Shown: positions 35,671-43,939 of the stretch, piece after piece
Layout of the letters: each line of letters begins with the position of its first letter
How positions within the stretch are numbered: position 1 is the first letter of the stretch
From: G963662605 sp963662605
Lineage (GTDB): Bacteria; Bacteroidota; Ignavibacteria; Ignavibacteriales; Ignavibacteriaceae
Direction: 5' to 3'
DNA: 64,000 nucleotides
Assembly: GCA_963662605.1 (NCBI GenBank)
Contig: OY759785.1
Span: 2,356,001-2,420,000, forward strand
Notes under the pieces: generated by a model
The model's database searches: none
The model's input: the letters and a program-made list of their open reading frames with translations, nothing else
What the model was told of the DNA's origin: nothing
Position numbers and translations under genes: made by a program

Positions 35671-36333
35671 ATGACCGTATATGACTCACAAGACTTGATT
35701 GTTGAAAAATTCGTCTTTAATCCCTTCTCGGAAAACACGTACCTTGCTTGGGATAGAATTTCTGGCGAGGGGATGATAGTTGATCCCGGTTGTTACTTGA
35801 AAAACGAACAGGATGAGTTACGGGAATATATTACCGGCAACAAAATCAAACTCAAATATATCGTTAATACTCATGGTCACATAGATCACATTTTAGGCAA
35901 TGAGTTTTGCAAAAGTGAATTCAAGGCTTTACTTGTATATGCCCGGGAAGAACAACCATTGATTGACTCGGCAAAAGAACAGGCTTTAATGTTCCGGGTT
36001 CAATTTCAACCATCACCCGCTGCAGATCTGTTCCTGACCGAAGAGACTGTCCTTTTTATCGGAAGCCACGAGGCATCCTTTCTTTTTACCCCGGGACATA
36101 CGGCATTTGAATACAGCATATATTTCAAACAGCATAAAATATGCTTCACAGGCGACGTGCTATTCAAAGAGAGCATCGGCAGAACCGATCTTTGGGGAGG
36201 TAATTTGGATACCTTAATGAACTCGATTGTTACCAAATTGTTTGCTCTGGATGGAGATGTAACAATATTTCCCGGCCATGCCCAACAGTCAACGATCGGC
36301 GATGAAAAGACACACAATCCTTTCTTTTTTTAG
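35671..36333 (+). CDS. Metallo-beta-lactamase-fold hydrolase (glyoxalase II-like)
   Basis: A 220-residue protein with NTHGHIDHILG (the HxHxDH zinc motif), FTPGHTAFEYSIYF, FTGDVLFKESIGRTDLWGG and FPGHAQQSTIGDEKTHNPFF. The last part is the pattern of the short glyoxalase II-like hydrolases (YcbL type). It probably hydrolyses a thioester such as S-lactoylglutathione or an acyl analogue. It comes 25 bases after the U32 gene. Confidence 0.88.
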   Translation: MTVYDSQDLIVEKFVFNPFSENTYLAWDRISGEGMIVDPGCYLKNEQDELREYITGNKIKLKYIVNTHGHIDHILGNEFCKSEFKALLVYAREEQPLIDSAKEQALMFRVQFQPSPAADLFLTEETVLFIGSHEASFLFTPGHTAFEYSIYFKQHKICFTGDVLFKESIGRTDLWGGNLDTLMNSIVTKLFALDGDVTIFPGHAQQSTIGDEKTHNPFFF

Positions 36334-36409
36334 TTCCAATACTGTCTTTTTAGAATTGAATAATATTGAATTATCATTCAATTTGTGTGCTATTATATGG
36401 GGCAAAAAG

Positions 36410-36440
36410 TTGATTATTTTACGATTTATTGATATATTTA
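36410..36440 (+). promoter_or_regulatory. Candidate promoter for the yceD-rpmF-fab operon
   Basis: TTG (36410-36412) and TATATTTA (36433-36440) with 20 bases between, the same arrangement as the candidate ahead of the OPT gene. It lies 30 bases before the yceD-like start. Confidence 0.4.
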
Positions 36441-36469
36441 CAAGTCATATTTCTTTTATAGATAGTTAA

Positions 36470-36979
36470 ATGATTAAGATAAAAATTTCGAACCTGGTTG
36501 ATGGGCACCACGATTTTCAGTTTAACGGAAACGTGACCGATTTAGAGCTTTCGGAACCGTTCAGTGATCAGTACGAATTGATTGTAGCTTTAGATAAAAT
36601 CGCCCGTCAAATCATTGTAACTGCAAAAGGAGATGTGGGTGCCGTTTTCGAATGTGACAGATGTGGTGGTGAAACCCGCGTAAAAATTCCGTTGGAATTT
36701 CAAGTGGTTTATCTTTCTGATACACCCGCGGAAAATGAGAATAATACCAACATCGTATACATTACACCGGAAACCGAATATGTTGACTTGACATCTGAAT
36801 TATTCGATTTTGCCCAATTAGCGATACCGATGAAACGGCTGTGTTCTGATGACTGTAAAGGGCTTTGTATAGTTTGCGGCTCAAATCTTAATGAAAAAGA
36901 CTGCGGATGTGACCGTACAAAAGTTGATCAAGGAAATTTACCTTTTAGTAATTTGAAAAATTTAATTAACAAAAAATAA
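36470..36979 (+). CDS. YceD/DUF177-family protein
   Basis: A 169-residue protein with the DUF177 pattern: FECDRCGGETRVKIPLEFQVVY in the middle, then LTSELFDFAQLAIPMKRLCSDDCKGLCIVCGSNLNEKDCGC near the C-terminus. Cys pairs likely bind zinc. In other bacteria and chloroplasts YceD is needed for normal 23S rRNA accumulation and is next to rpmF. The same order is seen here (rpmF 29 bases downstream), which supports the call. Confidence 0.88.
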   Translation: MIKIKISNLVDGHHDFQFNGNVTDLELSEPFSDQYELIVALDKIARQIIVTAKGDVGAVFECDRCGGETRVKIPLEFQVVYLSDTPAENENNTNIVYITPETEYVDLTSELFDFAQLAIPMKRLCSDDCKGLCIVCGSNLNEKDCGCDRTKVDQGNLPFSNLKNLINKK

Positions 36980-37008
36980 TACCATTAATAACATAGAAGA
37001 GAATATTT

Positions 37009-37191
37009 ATGCCAAATCCAAAACGTCGAATGTCCAAGACAAGAACGAAAAAACGCAGAACACATTATAAAGCAGTTGCTCCTACTTTAAGCAAATGTGA
37101 TAACTGTGGTGAACTCAAAATGGCACATCATGCTTGTCCGTCGTGCGGATATTATGATGGCAAATCAATGTTCATCCCGAAATCGAATTAA
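37009..37191 (+). CDS. rpmF: 50S ribosomal protein L32
   Basis: A 60-residue protein starting MPNPKRRMSKTRTKKRRTHYKA, with zinc-binding CDNCGELKMAHHACPSCGYY. This is a complete L32 of the Cys4 type. Its place between yceD and plsX is the common bacterial arrangement linking ribosome and fatty acid synthesis. Confidence 0.97.
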   Translation: MPNPKRRMSKTRTKKRRTHYKAVAPTLSKCDNCGELKMAHHACPSCGYYDGKSMFIPKSN

Positions 37192-37203
37192 TACCTTCCC
37201 ATT

Positions 37204-38235
37204 ATGCCGGAAACGGTTTCCCAAGAAAAGTGTAGAATTGTTGTAGATGCAATGGGAGGAGATTTTGCTCCTCTCAACTGCATCTTGGGAGCCATAGATG
37301 CCCAGAATACACTTACATCGTCTGAGATTTATCTTGTCGGGAAGAAAGACAAGATACTATCTATCCTTCAAGAAAAGAATTTACATTTTCCTGAAGAGAG
37401 AATTATACCTGCTTCTGAAGTAATTGAAATGGGTGATTCGCCGACGCATGCCATTAAGACTAAAAAAGATTCTTCAATTGTGGTTGGATGCAACCAGGTG
37501 AAGAATAAGTTTGCTCACGCGTTTGTCAGCGCGGGCAATACCGGTGCAATGATGGCTGCTTCAACTTTTATCATTGGACGCATACCCGGTGTATCCCGTC
37601 CGACCATCGGAACATTTATGCCCAATGTATCAGGCGTTACAACGATTTTCGATGTCGGCGCCAGTGTTGATTCCAAACCCAGCCATCTGGTTGAGTATGC
37701 AATCATGGGCAGTATTTTTGTTAAAGAGATATACGGCATCAACAACCCGTCAATAGGATTGTTGAGTGTTGGAGAAGAAGACAGTAAAGGCAATGAGGTT
37801 ACTCTTGCCGCACTGGAAGAATTGAAAAAGATGGATTTGAATTTCAAAGGAAACGTTGAAGGCAGAGACATCTTTAAAGGTACGGTTAATGTTATCGTTT
37901 GCGACGGATTTGTCGGAAACATTGTTTTGAAGTTCGCGGAAAGTATACCCAAACTTTTAAAACACCTGCTCGGTATGCAGGCAAAGAAATCACTTTTTGA
38001 CATGCTGACTATCGGCCTTTCAAAAGGTGCTTTAAAAAGGGCATTAACGAGTACCGATTATCAGGAATATGGCGGAACCCCGCTATTAGGTATCAATGGT
38101 ATCAGTATCATCGGACATGGTTCAAGTTCACCCAAGGCGATTAAAAATATGGTGATCCGGGCTTATGAGCTGCATGAAAAAAATATTGTTGAGAAAATTG
38201 GGGTTTCGATTAAAGAATTTGCGAGTGTGAAATAA
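37204..38235 (+). CDS. plsX: Phosphate acyltransferase PlsX
   Basis: A 343-residue protein with VVDAMGGDFAPLNCILGA, ASEVIEMGDSPTHAIKTKKDSSI, SAGNTGAMMAAS, LLSVGEEDSKGNE and VCDGFVGNIVLKFAES, the full set of PlsX motifs. It converts acyl-ACP and phosphate into acyl-phosphate, the acyl donor for PlsY in phospholipid synthesis. It is twelve bases after rpmF. Confidence 0.96.
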   Translation: MPETVSQEKCRIVVDAMGGDFAPLNCILGAIDAQNTLTSSEIYLVGKKDKILSILQEKNLHFPEERIIPASEVIEMGDSPTHAIKTKKDSSIVVGCNQVKNKFAHAFVSAGNTGAMMAASTFIIGRIPGVSRPTIGTFMPNVSGVTTIFDVGASVDSKPSHLVEYAIMGSIFVKEIYGINNPSIGLLSVGEEDSKGNEVTLAALEELKKMDLNFKGNVEGRDIFKGTVNVIVCDGFVGNIVLKFAESIPKLLKHLLGMQAKKSLFDMLTIGLSKGALKRALTSTDYQEYGGTPLLGINGISIIGHGSSSPKAIKNMVIRAYELHEKNIVEKIGVSIKEFASVK

Positions 38236-38244
38236 GGATTGATA

Positions 38245-39246
38245 ATGGAAAATAGAAAATATAACGCGATGATAACCGGTGTGGGTATGTACGTACCGGA
38301 AAAAATTTACGATAATCAATATTTTGAAAAAATTATTGATACTACAGATGAATGGATTACAACACGTACCGGCATCAAAGAAAGACACATACTTGAAGAA
38401 GGCGGCACGAGTATTTTGGCGACAAAAGCAGCCGAAGACCTTATACAATCCATGAATCTTGATGCAAATGAAATTGATATAATTATTGTTGCTACAATTA
38501 CTCCGGATATGTTTTTCCCGAATGTAGCATGCCTTGTTCAAAATAATATTCAGGCAAAAAATGCGTGGGCTTTCGATTTTTCGGCAGCTTGTTCAGGATT
38601 TTTATTTGCCCTGCAAACCGGTGCGTCATTTATTGAATCGGGTAGATATAAGAAAGTACTCGTTATCGGCGCAGACAAGATGAGTGCTATTACCGATTAT
38701 ACCGACCGCAATAATTGCATATTATTCGGCGATGCCGCGAGTGCTGTTCTGCTTGAGCCGACTGAAAATCCGGAAGTTGGTTTGATTGATTCAATTCTCC
38801 ACGTAGACGGAAGCGGCCAGGAAGCATTATACATGAAGGGCGGTGGAAGTCTCAATCCACCTTCACATGAAACCGTTGATAAAAAAATGCACTATATCTA
38901 TCAGGACGGCAAGACCGTTTTCAAAGCTGCCGTTAAAGGCATGGCTGACGTATCATATGATATTATGCAAAAAAATAATTTAAAATCTGAAGATGTCGCG
39001 TACTTGGTGCCGCATCAGGCGAACTTGAGAATCATTGATTCAACAGCTAAACGCATGGGTATTACTATGGAAAAAGTGATGATCAACATCCAGAAGTTCG
39101 GTAATACAACTGCCGCAACAATTCCTCTTTGCTTATGCGAGTTTTCCCGTGCCGGTAAAATCAAAAAGGGGGACAAGTTAGTTCTTGCTGCTTTTGGTGC
39201 CGGCTATTCATGGGGTTCAGCTTATTTGGTTTGGAGTATGGATTAA
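38245..39246 (+). CDS. fabH: Beta-ketoacyl-ACP synthase III
   Basis: A 333-residue condensing enzyme. The Cys-His-Asn triad is visible: Cys116 in FDFSAACSGFLFAL, His257 in VPHQANLRI and Asn287 in KFGNTTAATIP. It starts fatty acid synthesis by condensing acetyl-CoA (or a branched acyl-CoA) with malonyl-ACP. ATG 38245 follows AATAAGGATTGATA; a TTG at 38239 in the same frame is less likely. The stop overlaps the fabD start (TAATG). Confidence 0.96.
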   Translation: MENRKYNAMITGVGMYVPEKIYDNQYFEKIIDTTDEWITTRTGIKERHILEEGGTSILATKAAEDLIQSMNLDANEIDIIIVATITPDMFFPNVACLVQNNIQAKNAWAFDFSAACSGFLFALQTGASFIESGRYKKVLVIGADKMSAITDYTDRNNCILFGDAASAVLLEPTENPEVGLIDSILHVDGSGQEALYMKGGGSLNPPSHETVDKKMHYIYQDGKTVFKAAVKGMADVSYDIMQKNNLKSEDVAYLVPHQANLRIIDSTAKRMGITMEKVMINIQKFGNTTAATIPLCLCEFSRAGKIKKGDKLVLAAFGAGYSWGSAYLVWSMD

Positions 39247-40160
39247 TGGGTAAAAGAGCATTTGTATTTCCCGGCCAGGGTGCGCAATACGTCGGCATGG
39301 CTAAGGATTTATTTGAAAACTCTGCCGAAGCCAAAGAAATGATTCAGATGGCAGATGATGTTCTCGGTTTCAAGCTCTCTCAAATCATGTTTGAAGGCCC
39401 GGAAGAAGAATTAAAGCAGACAAAGTATACACAACCTGCGATCTTTTTGCACAGTGTGGTTTTAGCAAGTTTAATCAGAACTTTGGATTTTGAAGGTTCT
39501 GCCGGACATTCACTTGGTGAGTATTCAGCTTTGGTTGCTGCCGGTGCAATTCAGTTTCAAGATGCGTTGAAGCTTGTCAGCTTCCGCGGTAATGCGATGC
39601 AGGAATCAGGGATTATTTCTCCCGGCACAATGGCTGCTATTATCGGCCTGGCTGATTCTAAAGTTGAAGAAGCATGCAATGAAGCATCTGCAGCAGGAAT
39701 TATACAGTGCGCTAACTTTAATTCTCCCGGTCAGATTGTTATTTCGGGTTCAATTGACGGCGTAAGAAAAGCTATGGAGTTATGCAAAGCTAAGGGCGCA
39801 AAAGTCACAAAAGAATTAGTTGTCAGCGGGGCATTCCATTCGCCGCTCATGCAATTTGCTAAGGATAAATTGAGCTCTGAACTGAATAATTATTTTTTCT
39901 CAGATATTAAAAATCCGGTGTACGCGAACGTTTCTGCTTCGCCACAGACGGGAAAAAACGAAATTAAAGAAGCTCTGTTCCGTCAGGTAACCGCTCCGGT
40001 ATTGTGGGAAGCCACTATCAAAAATATGGTCGCGGATGGATTTACCGACTTCGTAGAAATCGGCCCGGGCAAAGTATTACAGGGACTTATAAAGAGAATT
40101 AAACCGGACGCAGTATGCATCGGTATTGATAAATTTCAAGATGTGGATTCGTACAGATGA
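39246..40160 (+). CDS. fabD: Malonyl-CoA:ACP transacylase
   Basis: A 304-residue protein with FVFPGQGAQYVGMAKDL, the nucleophile Ser89 in GHSLGEYSALVAAGAI, and VSGAFHSPLM with the catalytic His. It transfers malonyl from CoA to ACP. The frame stays open upstream through fabH, but ATG 39246 overlaps the fabH stop and gives the family N-terminus. Its TGA overlaps the next ATG by four bases. Confidence 0.95.
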   Translation: MGKRAFVFPGQGAQYVGMAKDLFENSAEAKEMIQMADDVLGFKLSQIMFEGPEEELKQTKYTQPAIFLHSVVLASLIRTLDFEGSAGHSLGEYSALVAAGAIQFQDALKLVSFRGNAMQESGIISPGTMAAIIGLADSKVEEACNEASAAGIIQCANFNSPGQIVISGSIDGVRKAMELCKAKGAKVTKELVVSGAFHSPLMQFAKDKLSSELNNYFFSDIKNPVYANVSASPQTGKNEIKEALFRQVTAPVLWEATIKNMVADGFTDFVEIGPGKVLQGLIKRIKPDAVCIGIDKFQDVDSYR

Positions 40161-40747
40161 TGAAAGATGAGTTGTCCTTCGAAGTAAACGGGTTAAAGAT
40201 TGATCCGGCAATCTTCACTTTTGTATTCGGTTGTAAATGTAACGGCCAATGCTGCCATTATGGTGTATATACCGACTTAAAGGAACATGAACTTATTATG
40301 AGCCTTAAAGATCGTCTTATCCCATTGATGGACGAGACACAGTCAAAGAACATTGATGACTGGTTCGAAGAACCTGAAAAAGATGAGGATTTTGATTCCG
40401 GCGTTGCGGTCGGTACCGAGCTTTACAATAAGAAATGTGTTTTTCTTGATAAAGACGGCCTCTGCATCATTCAGCGTTTGGCAATAAATGAAGGAGCTCA
40501 TCCCTGGAAGTATAAGCCTTTATATTGTATTCTGTTTCCGCTAACAATATTTGAAGGCGCACTCACCATTGATTATGAGCACATGGATAGATTGAGTCAC
40601 TGTAATAAGGATGGCAAACATACAACAAGTATCTACGAATACTGCCGCAATGAACTTGCACATTTATTCGGTGAGGCGGGTATGGTTAAACTTGATACGT
40701 ATGCAAAAGAAGTATTGGCAAACGCTCAACACAAAGAAGGAAATTAA
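40157..40747 (+). CDS. DUF3109-family cysteine-cluster protein
   Basis: A 196-residue protein with FGCKCNGQCCHYGVYTD near residue 26, KCVFLDKDGLCIIQ near 95 and HPWKYKPLYCILFPL near 115, then SHCN and EYCRN. These spaced cysteines are typical of DUF3109, related to the YkgJ/CxxCC family thought to bind zinc or an Fe-S cluster. The biochemical role is unknown. It overlaps fabD by four bases and precedes fabG by three, so it is translated with the fatty-acid operon, which is an unusual position. Confidence 0.85.
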   Translation: MMKDELSFEVNGLKIDPAIFTFVFGCKCNGQCCHYGVYTDLKEHELIMSLKDRLIPLMDETQSKNIDDWFEEPEKDEDFDSGVAVGTELYNKKCVFLDKDGLCIIQRLAINEGAHPWKYKPLYCILFPLTIFEGALTIDYEHMDRLSHCNKDGKHTTSIYEYCRNELAHLFGEAGMVKLDTYAKEVLANAQHKEGN

Positions 40748-40750
40748 TTG

Positions 40751-41491
40751 ATGTTCAATGATAAAGTAGCCTTAGTAACAGGCGGGTCAAGAGGTATAGG
40801 TAAAGCAATTACAAAACATCTTGCCGAATTAGGTGCAACCGTGGTTTTCACCTACGTCAGTTCAGATGCTGCTGCCCAAGCTTTTGTTGACGAATCTGTT
40901 GAAAAAGGTCTCAAAATACACGCTTTTAAAGCCGATGGCGGAAGCATTTCAGCAGCCGAACAATGCATCAGTTTTCTCTTGGAAAAGTTTGGACGTTTAG
41001 ATATTTTAGTGAATAATGCAGGGATTACAAGGGACGGCTTGGTCATGAGAATGTCGGAAAACGACTTCGACAGCGTTATTAACAGTAATTTAAAAAGTGT
41101 GTTCAATTACACGAAGTTTGCCATCAAACAAATGGCATCACAGCGTTCCGGAAAAATAATTAATATTTCATCTGTTGTCGGAATCAACGGAAATCCGGGG
41201 CAGTCAAATTATTGCGCCTCAAAAGCAGGTGTAATTGGTTTTACAAAGTCAATAGCTAAGGAAATCGCCAGTAGAAGCATTACCGTTAACGCTATTGCAC
41301 CGGGTTTTATTGCAAGTGATATGACTGATAAGCTTAACGAAAAGCAAAAAGAAGCAATCGTATCGCAAATACCTTTAAAGAGAATTGGAATGGCTGAAGA
41401 AATTGCGTATGCAGTTGCCTTTTTAGCCTCTGATAATGCAAACTACATCACTGGTCAAGTCCTCGTCGTTGACGGTGGATTAGTTATGTGA
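40751..41491 (+). CDS. fabG: 3-oxoacyl-ACP reductase
   Basis: A 246-residue short-chain dehydrogenase: cofactor motif VTGGSRGIGKAI, NNAGITRDGL, catalytic Ser in NISSVVGINGN and YCASKAG with Tyr and Lys, then the VNAIAPGFI and ITGQVLVVDGG endings characteristic of FabG. It reduces 3-ketoacyl-ACP with NADPH. ATG 40751 is taken; a TTG directly before it is in frame. Confidence 0.94.
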   Translation: MFNDKVALVTGGSRGIGKAITKHLAELGATVVFTYVSSDAAAQAFVDESVEKGLKIHAFKADGGSISAAEQCISFLLEKFGRLDILVNNAGITRDGLVMRMSENDFDSVINSNLKSVFNYTKFAIKQMASQRSGKIINISSVVGINGNPGQSNYCASKAGVIGFTKSIAKEIASRSITVNAIAPGFIASDMTDKLNEKQKEAIVSQIPLKRIGMAEEIAYAVAFLASDNANYITGQVLVVDGGLVM

Positions 41492-41538
41492 TAATTTTTT
41501 TAATGTTTATATTTCTTAACAAAATAATGGAGTCCTAA

Positions 41539-41772
41539 ATGAACGTTGAAGCAAAAGTAAAAGAAATCATCGCTGATAAATTGCGTGTTGATGAAGCTCA
41601 GGTTGTACCGGAAGCATCATTTACGAATGATCTCGGCGCTGATTCGCTCGATATCGTTGATTTAATTATGGCTTTCGAAGCTGAATTCGGCATCGAAATT
41701 CCTGCTGAAGATGGAGAAAAAATCTCTACAGTCGGCGACGCTGTAAAATATCTTTCAGAGAAATTAGCTTAA
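41539..41772 (+). CDS. acpP: Acyl carrier protein
   Basis: A 77-residue acidic four-helix protein with the phosphopantetheine site Ser36 in GADSLDIVDLIMAFE. It carries growing acyl chains. TATATTTC at 41508-41515 in the 47-base gap could give it its own promoter, and AATGGAG is the ribosome binding site. A strong terminator follows and separates it from fabF. Confidence 0.97.
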   Translation: MNVEAKVKEIIADKLRVDEAQVVPEASFTNDLGADSLDIVDLIMAFEAEFGIEIPAEDGEKISTVGDAVKYLSEKLA

Positions 41773-41781
41773 TTATATATG

Positions 41782-41818
41782 CTGTCATCCTGATGTAACG
41801 TCAGGATGACAGTTTTTT
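41782..41818 (+). terminator. Strong intrinsic terminator between acpP and fabF
   Basis: Perfect 12-base stem CTGTCATCCTGA/TCAGGATGACAG (41782-41793 with 41801-41812), seven-base loop, and six T. Its position inside the fatty-acid gene run suggests that acpP is made in excess over fabF. Confidence 0.9.
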
Positions 41819-41842
41819 ATTAATTTTTTGCGGGTTTAATGT

Positions 41843-43096
41843 ATGCCTTACGGAAGGCGAGTGGTTGTTACGGGAATGGGAGCCGTTACACCTATCGGTA
41901 ATTCACTGCCAGAGTTCTGGAGTGCTTTGATTTCCGGTAAAAATGGTATCGGGATGATATCGAAATTTGATACATCTGCATTTGATACCAAATTTGCTGC
42001 CGAAGTCAAGAATTTTAATGCCGAAGCTTTCATTGACGGTAAAGCAGTTAGAAGACTTGATCTGTTTGCCCAATTTGCAATTGCAAGTTCGCAAATGGCT
42101 ATTGATGACTCCAACATTGACCTTTCAAAAATTGATAATACACGCGCGGGTGTCGTTTATGGAAGCGGTATCGGCGGCGTGCAAACTTTTCAGGATGTCT
42201 GCTTCTCATACTTTTCAAGTAAAAAACCTCAGAAGATCAGTCCCTTTTTCATAACCATGATGATTCCCGACATTGCAGCCGGGCATATTTCAATGAGATT
42301 CGGGTTCAAAGGTCCTAACTATTCAACCGTATCTGCTTGTGCTACTTCATCTCATGCTATTGCCGATGCCTTTATGCTGATACAGCGTGGTACCGCGGAT
42401 ATCATGCTCTGCGGCGGAGCCGAGGCTCCGATAACAGAATTATCTATCGGCGGATTCAATTCAATGCGCGCTTTATCAACTTGGAATGACCGGTACACTG
42501 AAGCATCGCGTCCGTTTGATAAAGACAGAAGCGGCTTTGTTATGGGTGAGGGAAGCGGTACCCTGGTCCTTGAAGAATTACAGCACGCTATTGATCGTGG
42601 AGCCCACATATACGCTGAGATAGCCGGAATTGGTGTTACAGCCGATGCTCATCATATCACTGCCCCTGATCCTACCGGTGACGGAGCGGCAAGGTCAATG
42701 AAAAGTGCTGTGCAGGATGCAGGATTGCGCCTTGAGGATGTTAATTATATTAACGCCCATGGGACCTCAACCACCTACAATGATGTAACGGAAACAAAAG
42801 CGATTAAGAACGTCTTTGGAGAACATGCCTATTCATTGGCAATTAATTCGATAAAGTCCATGACGGGGCATTTATTAGGCGCTGCCGGAGGTATTGAAGC
42901 TATCGCGACGGTGATGTCTGTCGCCAATGATATTATTCCTCCGACAATCAACTACTCGACCCCGGACCCGGAATGTGATTTATTCTATTGCCCCAATGAG
43001 GCTGTAAAGCGTACTGTTGATGTTGCTTTAAGCAATACATTCGGATTTGGCGGACATAACGCCACACTATTATTCAAAAAATTTAAAGGGGCTTAG
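41843..43096 (+). CDS. fabF: Beta-ketoacyl-ACP synthase II
   Basis: A 417-residue condensing enzyme. Cys166 in STVSACATSSHAIADAF is the nucleophile. NAHGTSTTYNDVTE and SIKSMTGHLLGAAGGIEA supply the two histidines. The end FGFGGHNATLLFKKF is typical. It elongates acyl-ACP with malonyl-ACP. It starts 25 bases after the acpP terminator, so it depends on read-through or on an unseen promoter. The stop is followed directly by the rnc GTG. Confidence 0.96.
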   Translation: MPYGRRVVVTGMGAVTPIGNSLPEFWSALISGKNGIGMISKFDTSAFDTKFAAEVKNFNAEAFIDGKAVRRLDLFAQFAIASSQMAIDDSNIDLSKIDNTRAGVVYGSGIGGVQTFQDVCFSYFSSKKPQKISPFFITMMIPDIAAGHISMRFGFKGPNYSTVSACATSSHAIADAFMLIQRGTADIMLCGGAEAPITELSIGGFNSMRALSTWNDRYTEASRPFDKDRSGFVMGEGSGTLVLEELQHAIDRGAHIYAEIAGIGVTADAHHITAPDPTGDGAARSMKSAVQDAGLRLEDVNYINAHGTSTTYNDVTETKAIKNVFGEHAYSLAINSIKSMTGHLLGAAGGIEAIATVMSVANDIIPPTINYSTPDPECDLFYCPNEAVKRTVDVALSNTFGFGGHNATLLFKKFKGA

Positions 43097-43864
43097 GTGT
43101 TTAATCTTCTTCGAAAGGTTTTCCAATTATTTCGCTCGCATGAAAAAGTTGCCAGGGAGAGAATTAAGAAACTTGAAAAGATTATCAGTCATAAAATAGA
43201 TAAGCCAGCACTTTTCCTCGAAGCATTAACCCACCGTTCGGTATTAGATTCTAAACGATTCAAAAACTCAAATGAGCGGCTTGAATTTCTCGGAGATGCC
43301 GTTCTCGGATTTATCGTGGCAAGAGAATTATATCATCGTTTTCCTGAAAAGGACGAAGGTTATTTAACAAAGACCCGCTCGAACTTCGTAAATAAAAATT
43401 CTTTATATGAAGCCGGGAAGAGAATTGAGCTGCAAAACCTGTTGTTTATCAATAATGATCTGATGAATAGCGGTAATTTCGGTCAGAAAACGGTTGTATC
43501 GGATGCTTTTGAGGCACTTATCGGAGCTATTTATCTTGTTAATGGTTTTGATGTGACAGTGAATTTTATTAAACGGTATGTTGTTGAACCCAATTTCCAG
43601 CTTAAACTCCATTTAATTGATGAGAATTTTAAAAGCCAGCTCCTTGAATTAGCTCAGTCAGTGAAGTTAGACATTCCCAGATATTATGTTATTTTGGAAG
43701 AAGGTCCCGAACATGATAGAGTCTTTACCGTTGAAGCAAGAATCGGAACTACGACTCTCGGTACCGGCAAAGGTAAAAACAAAAAGGCAGCAGAGCAAGA
43801 AGCCGCACGTCAGGCACTTACCGTATTTTCGCAAACTATGCAGCCCAAAACATCCCCCGAATAA
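43097..43864 (+). CDS. rnc: Ribonuclease III
   Basis: A 255-residue protein. The RNase III domain has LTHRSVLDSKRFKNSNERLEFLGDAVLGF (conserved Glu and Asp ligands) and VVSDAFEALIGAIYLV. The C-terminal dsRNA-binding domain has FKSQLLELAQSVK and GTGKGKNKKAAEQEAARQAL. It cleaves double-stranded RNA in rRNA processing. A GTG start directly abuts the fabF stop, as in many bacteria with fabF-rnc order. Confidence 0.95.
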   Translation: MFNLLRKVFQLFRSHEKVARERIKKLEKIISHKIDKPALFLEALTHRSVLDSKRFKNSNERLEFLGDAVLGFIVARELYHRFPEKDEGYLTKTRSNFVNKNSLYEAGKRIELQNLLFINNDLMNSGNFGQKTVVSDAFEALIGAIYLVNGFDVTVNFIKRYVVEPNFQLKLHLIDENFKSQLLELAQSVKLDIPRYYVILEEGPEHDRVFTVEARIGTTTLGTGKGKNKKAAEQEAARQALTVFSQTMQPKTSPE

Positions 43865-43939
43865 TTTTCCATGACACTATCTCAATAGTGAATAAAGTGG
43901 TAAATTTCTGTTAATAAATCCAACAAATTTTATATTTTT

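Noticed and set aside
36278..36469. 63-codon ORF between the metallo-beta-lactamase gene and yceD
   Set aside because: It overlaps the end of a real gene in another frame, then reads the AT-rich promoter region; no family features.
43875..43890. Inverted repeat CACTAT/ATAGTG between rnc and gcvP
   Set aside because: Six-base AT-rich stem without a T tract; too weak to call a terminator.
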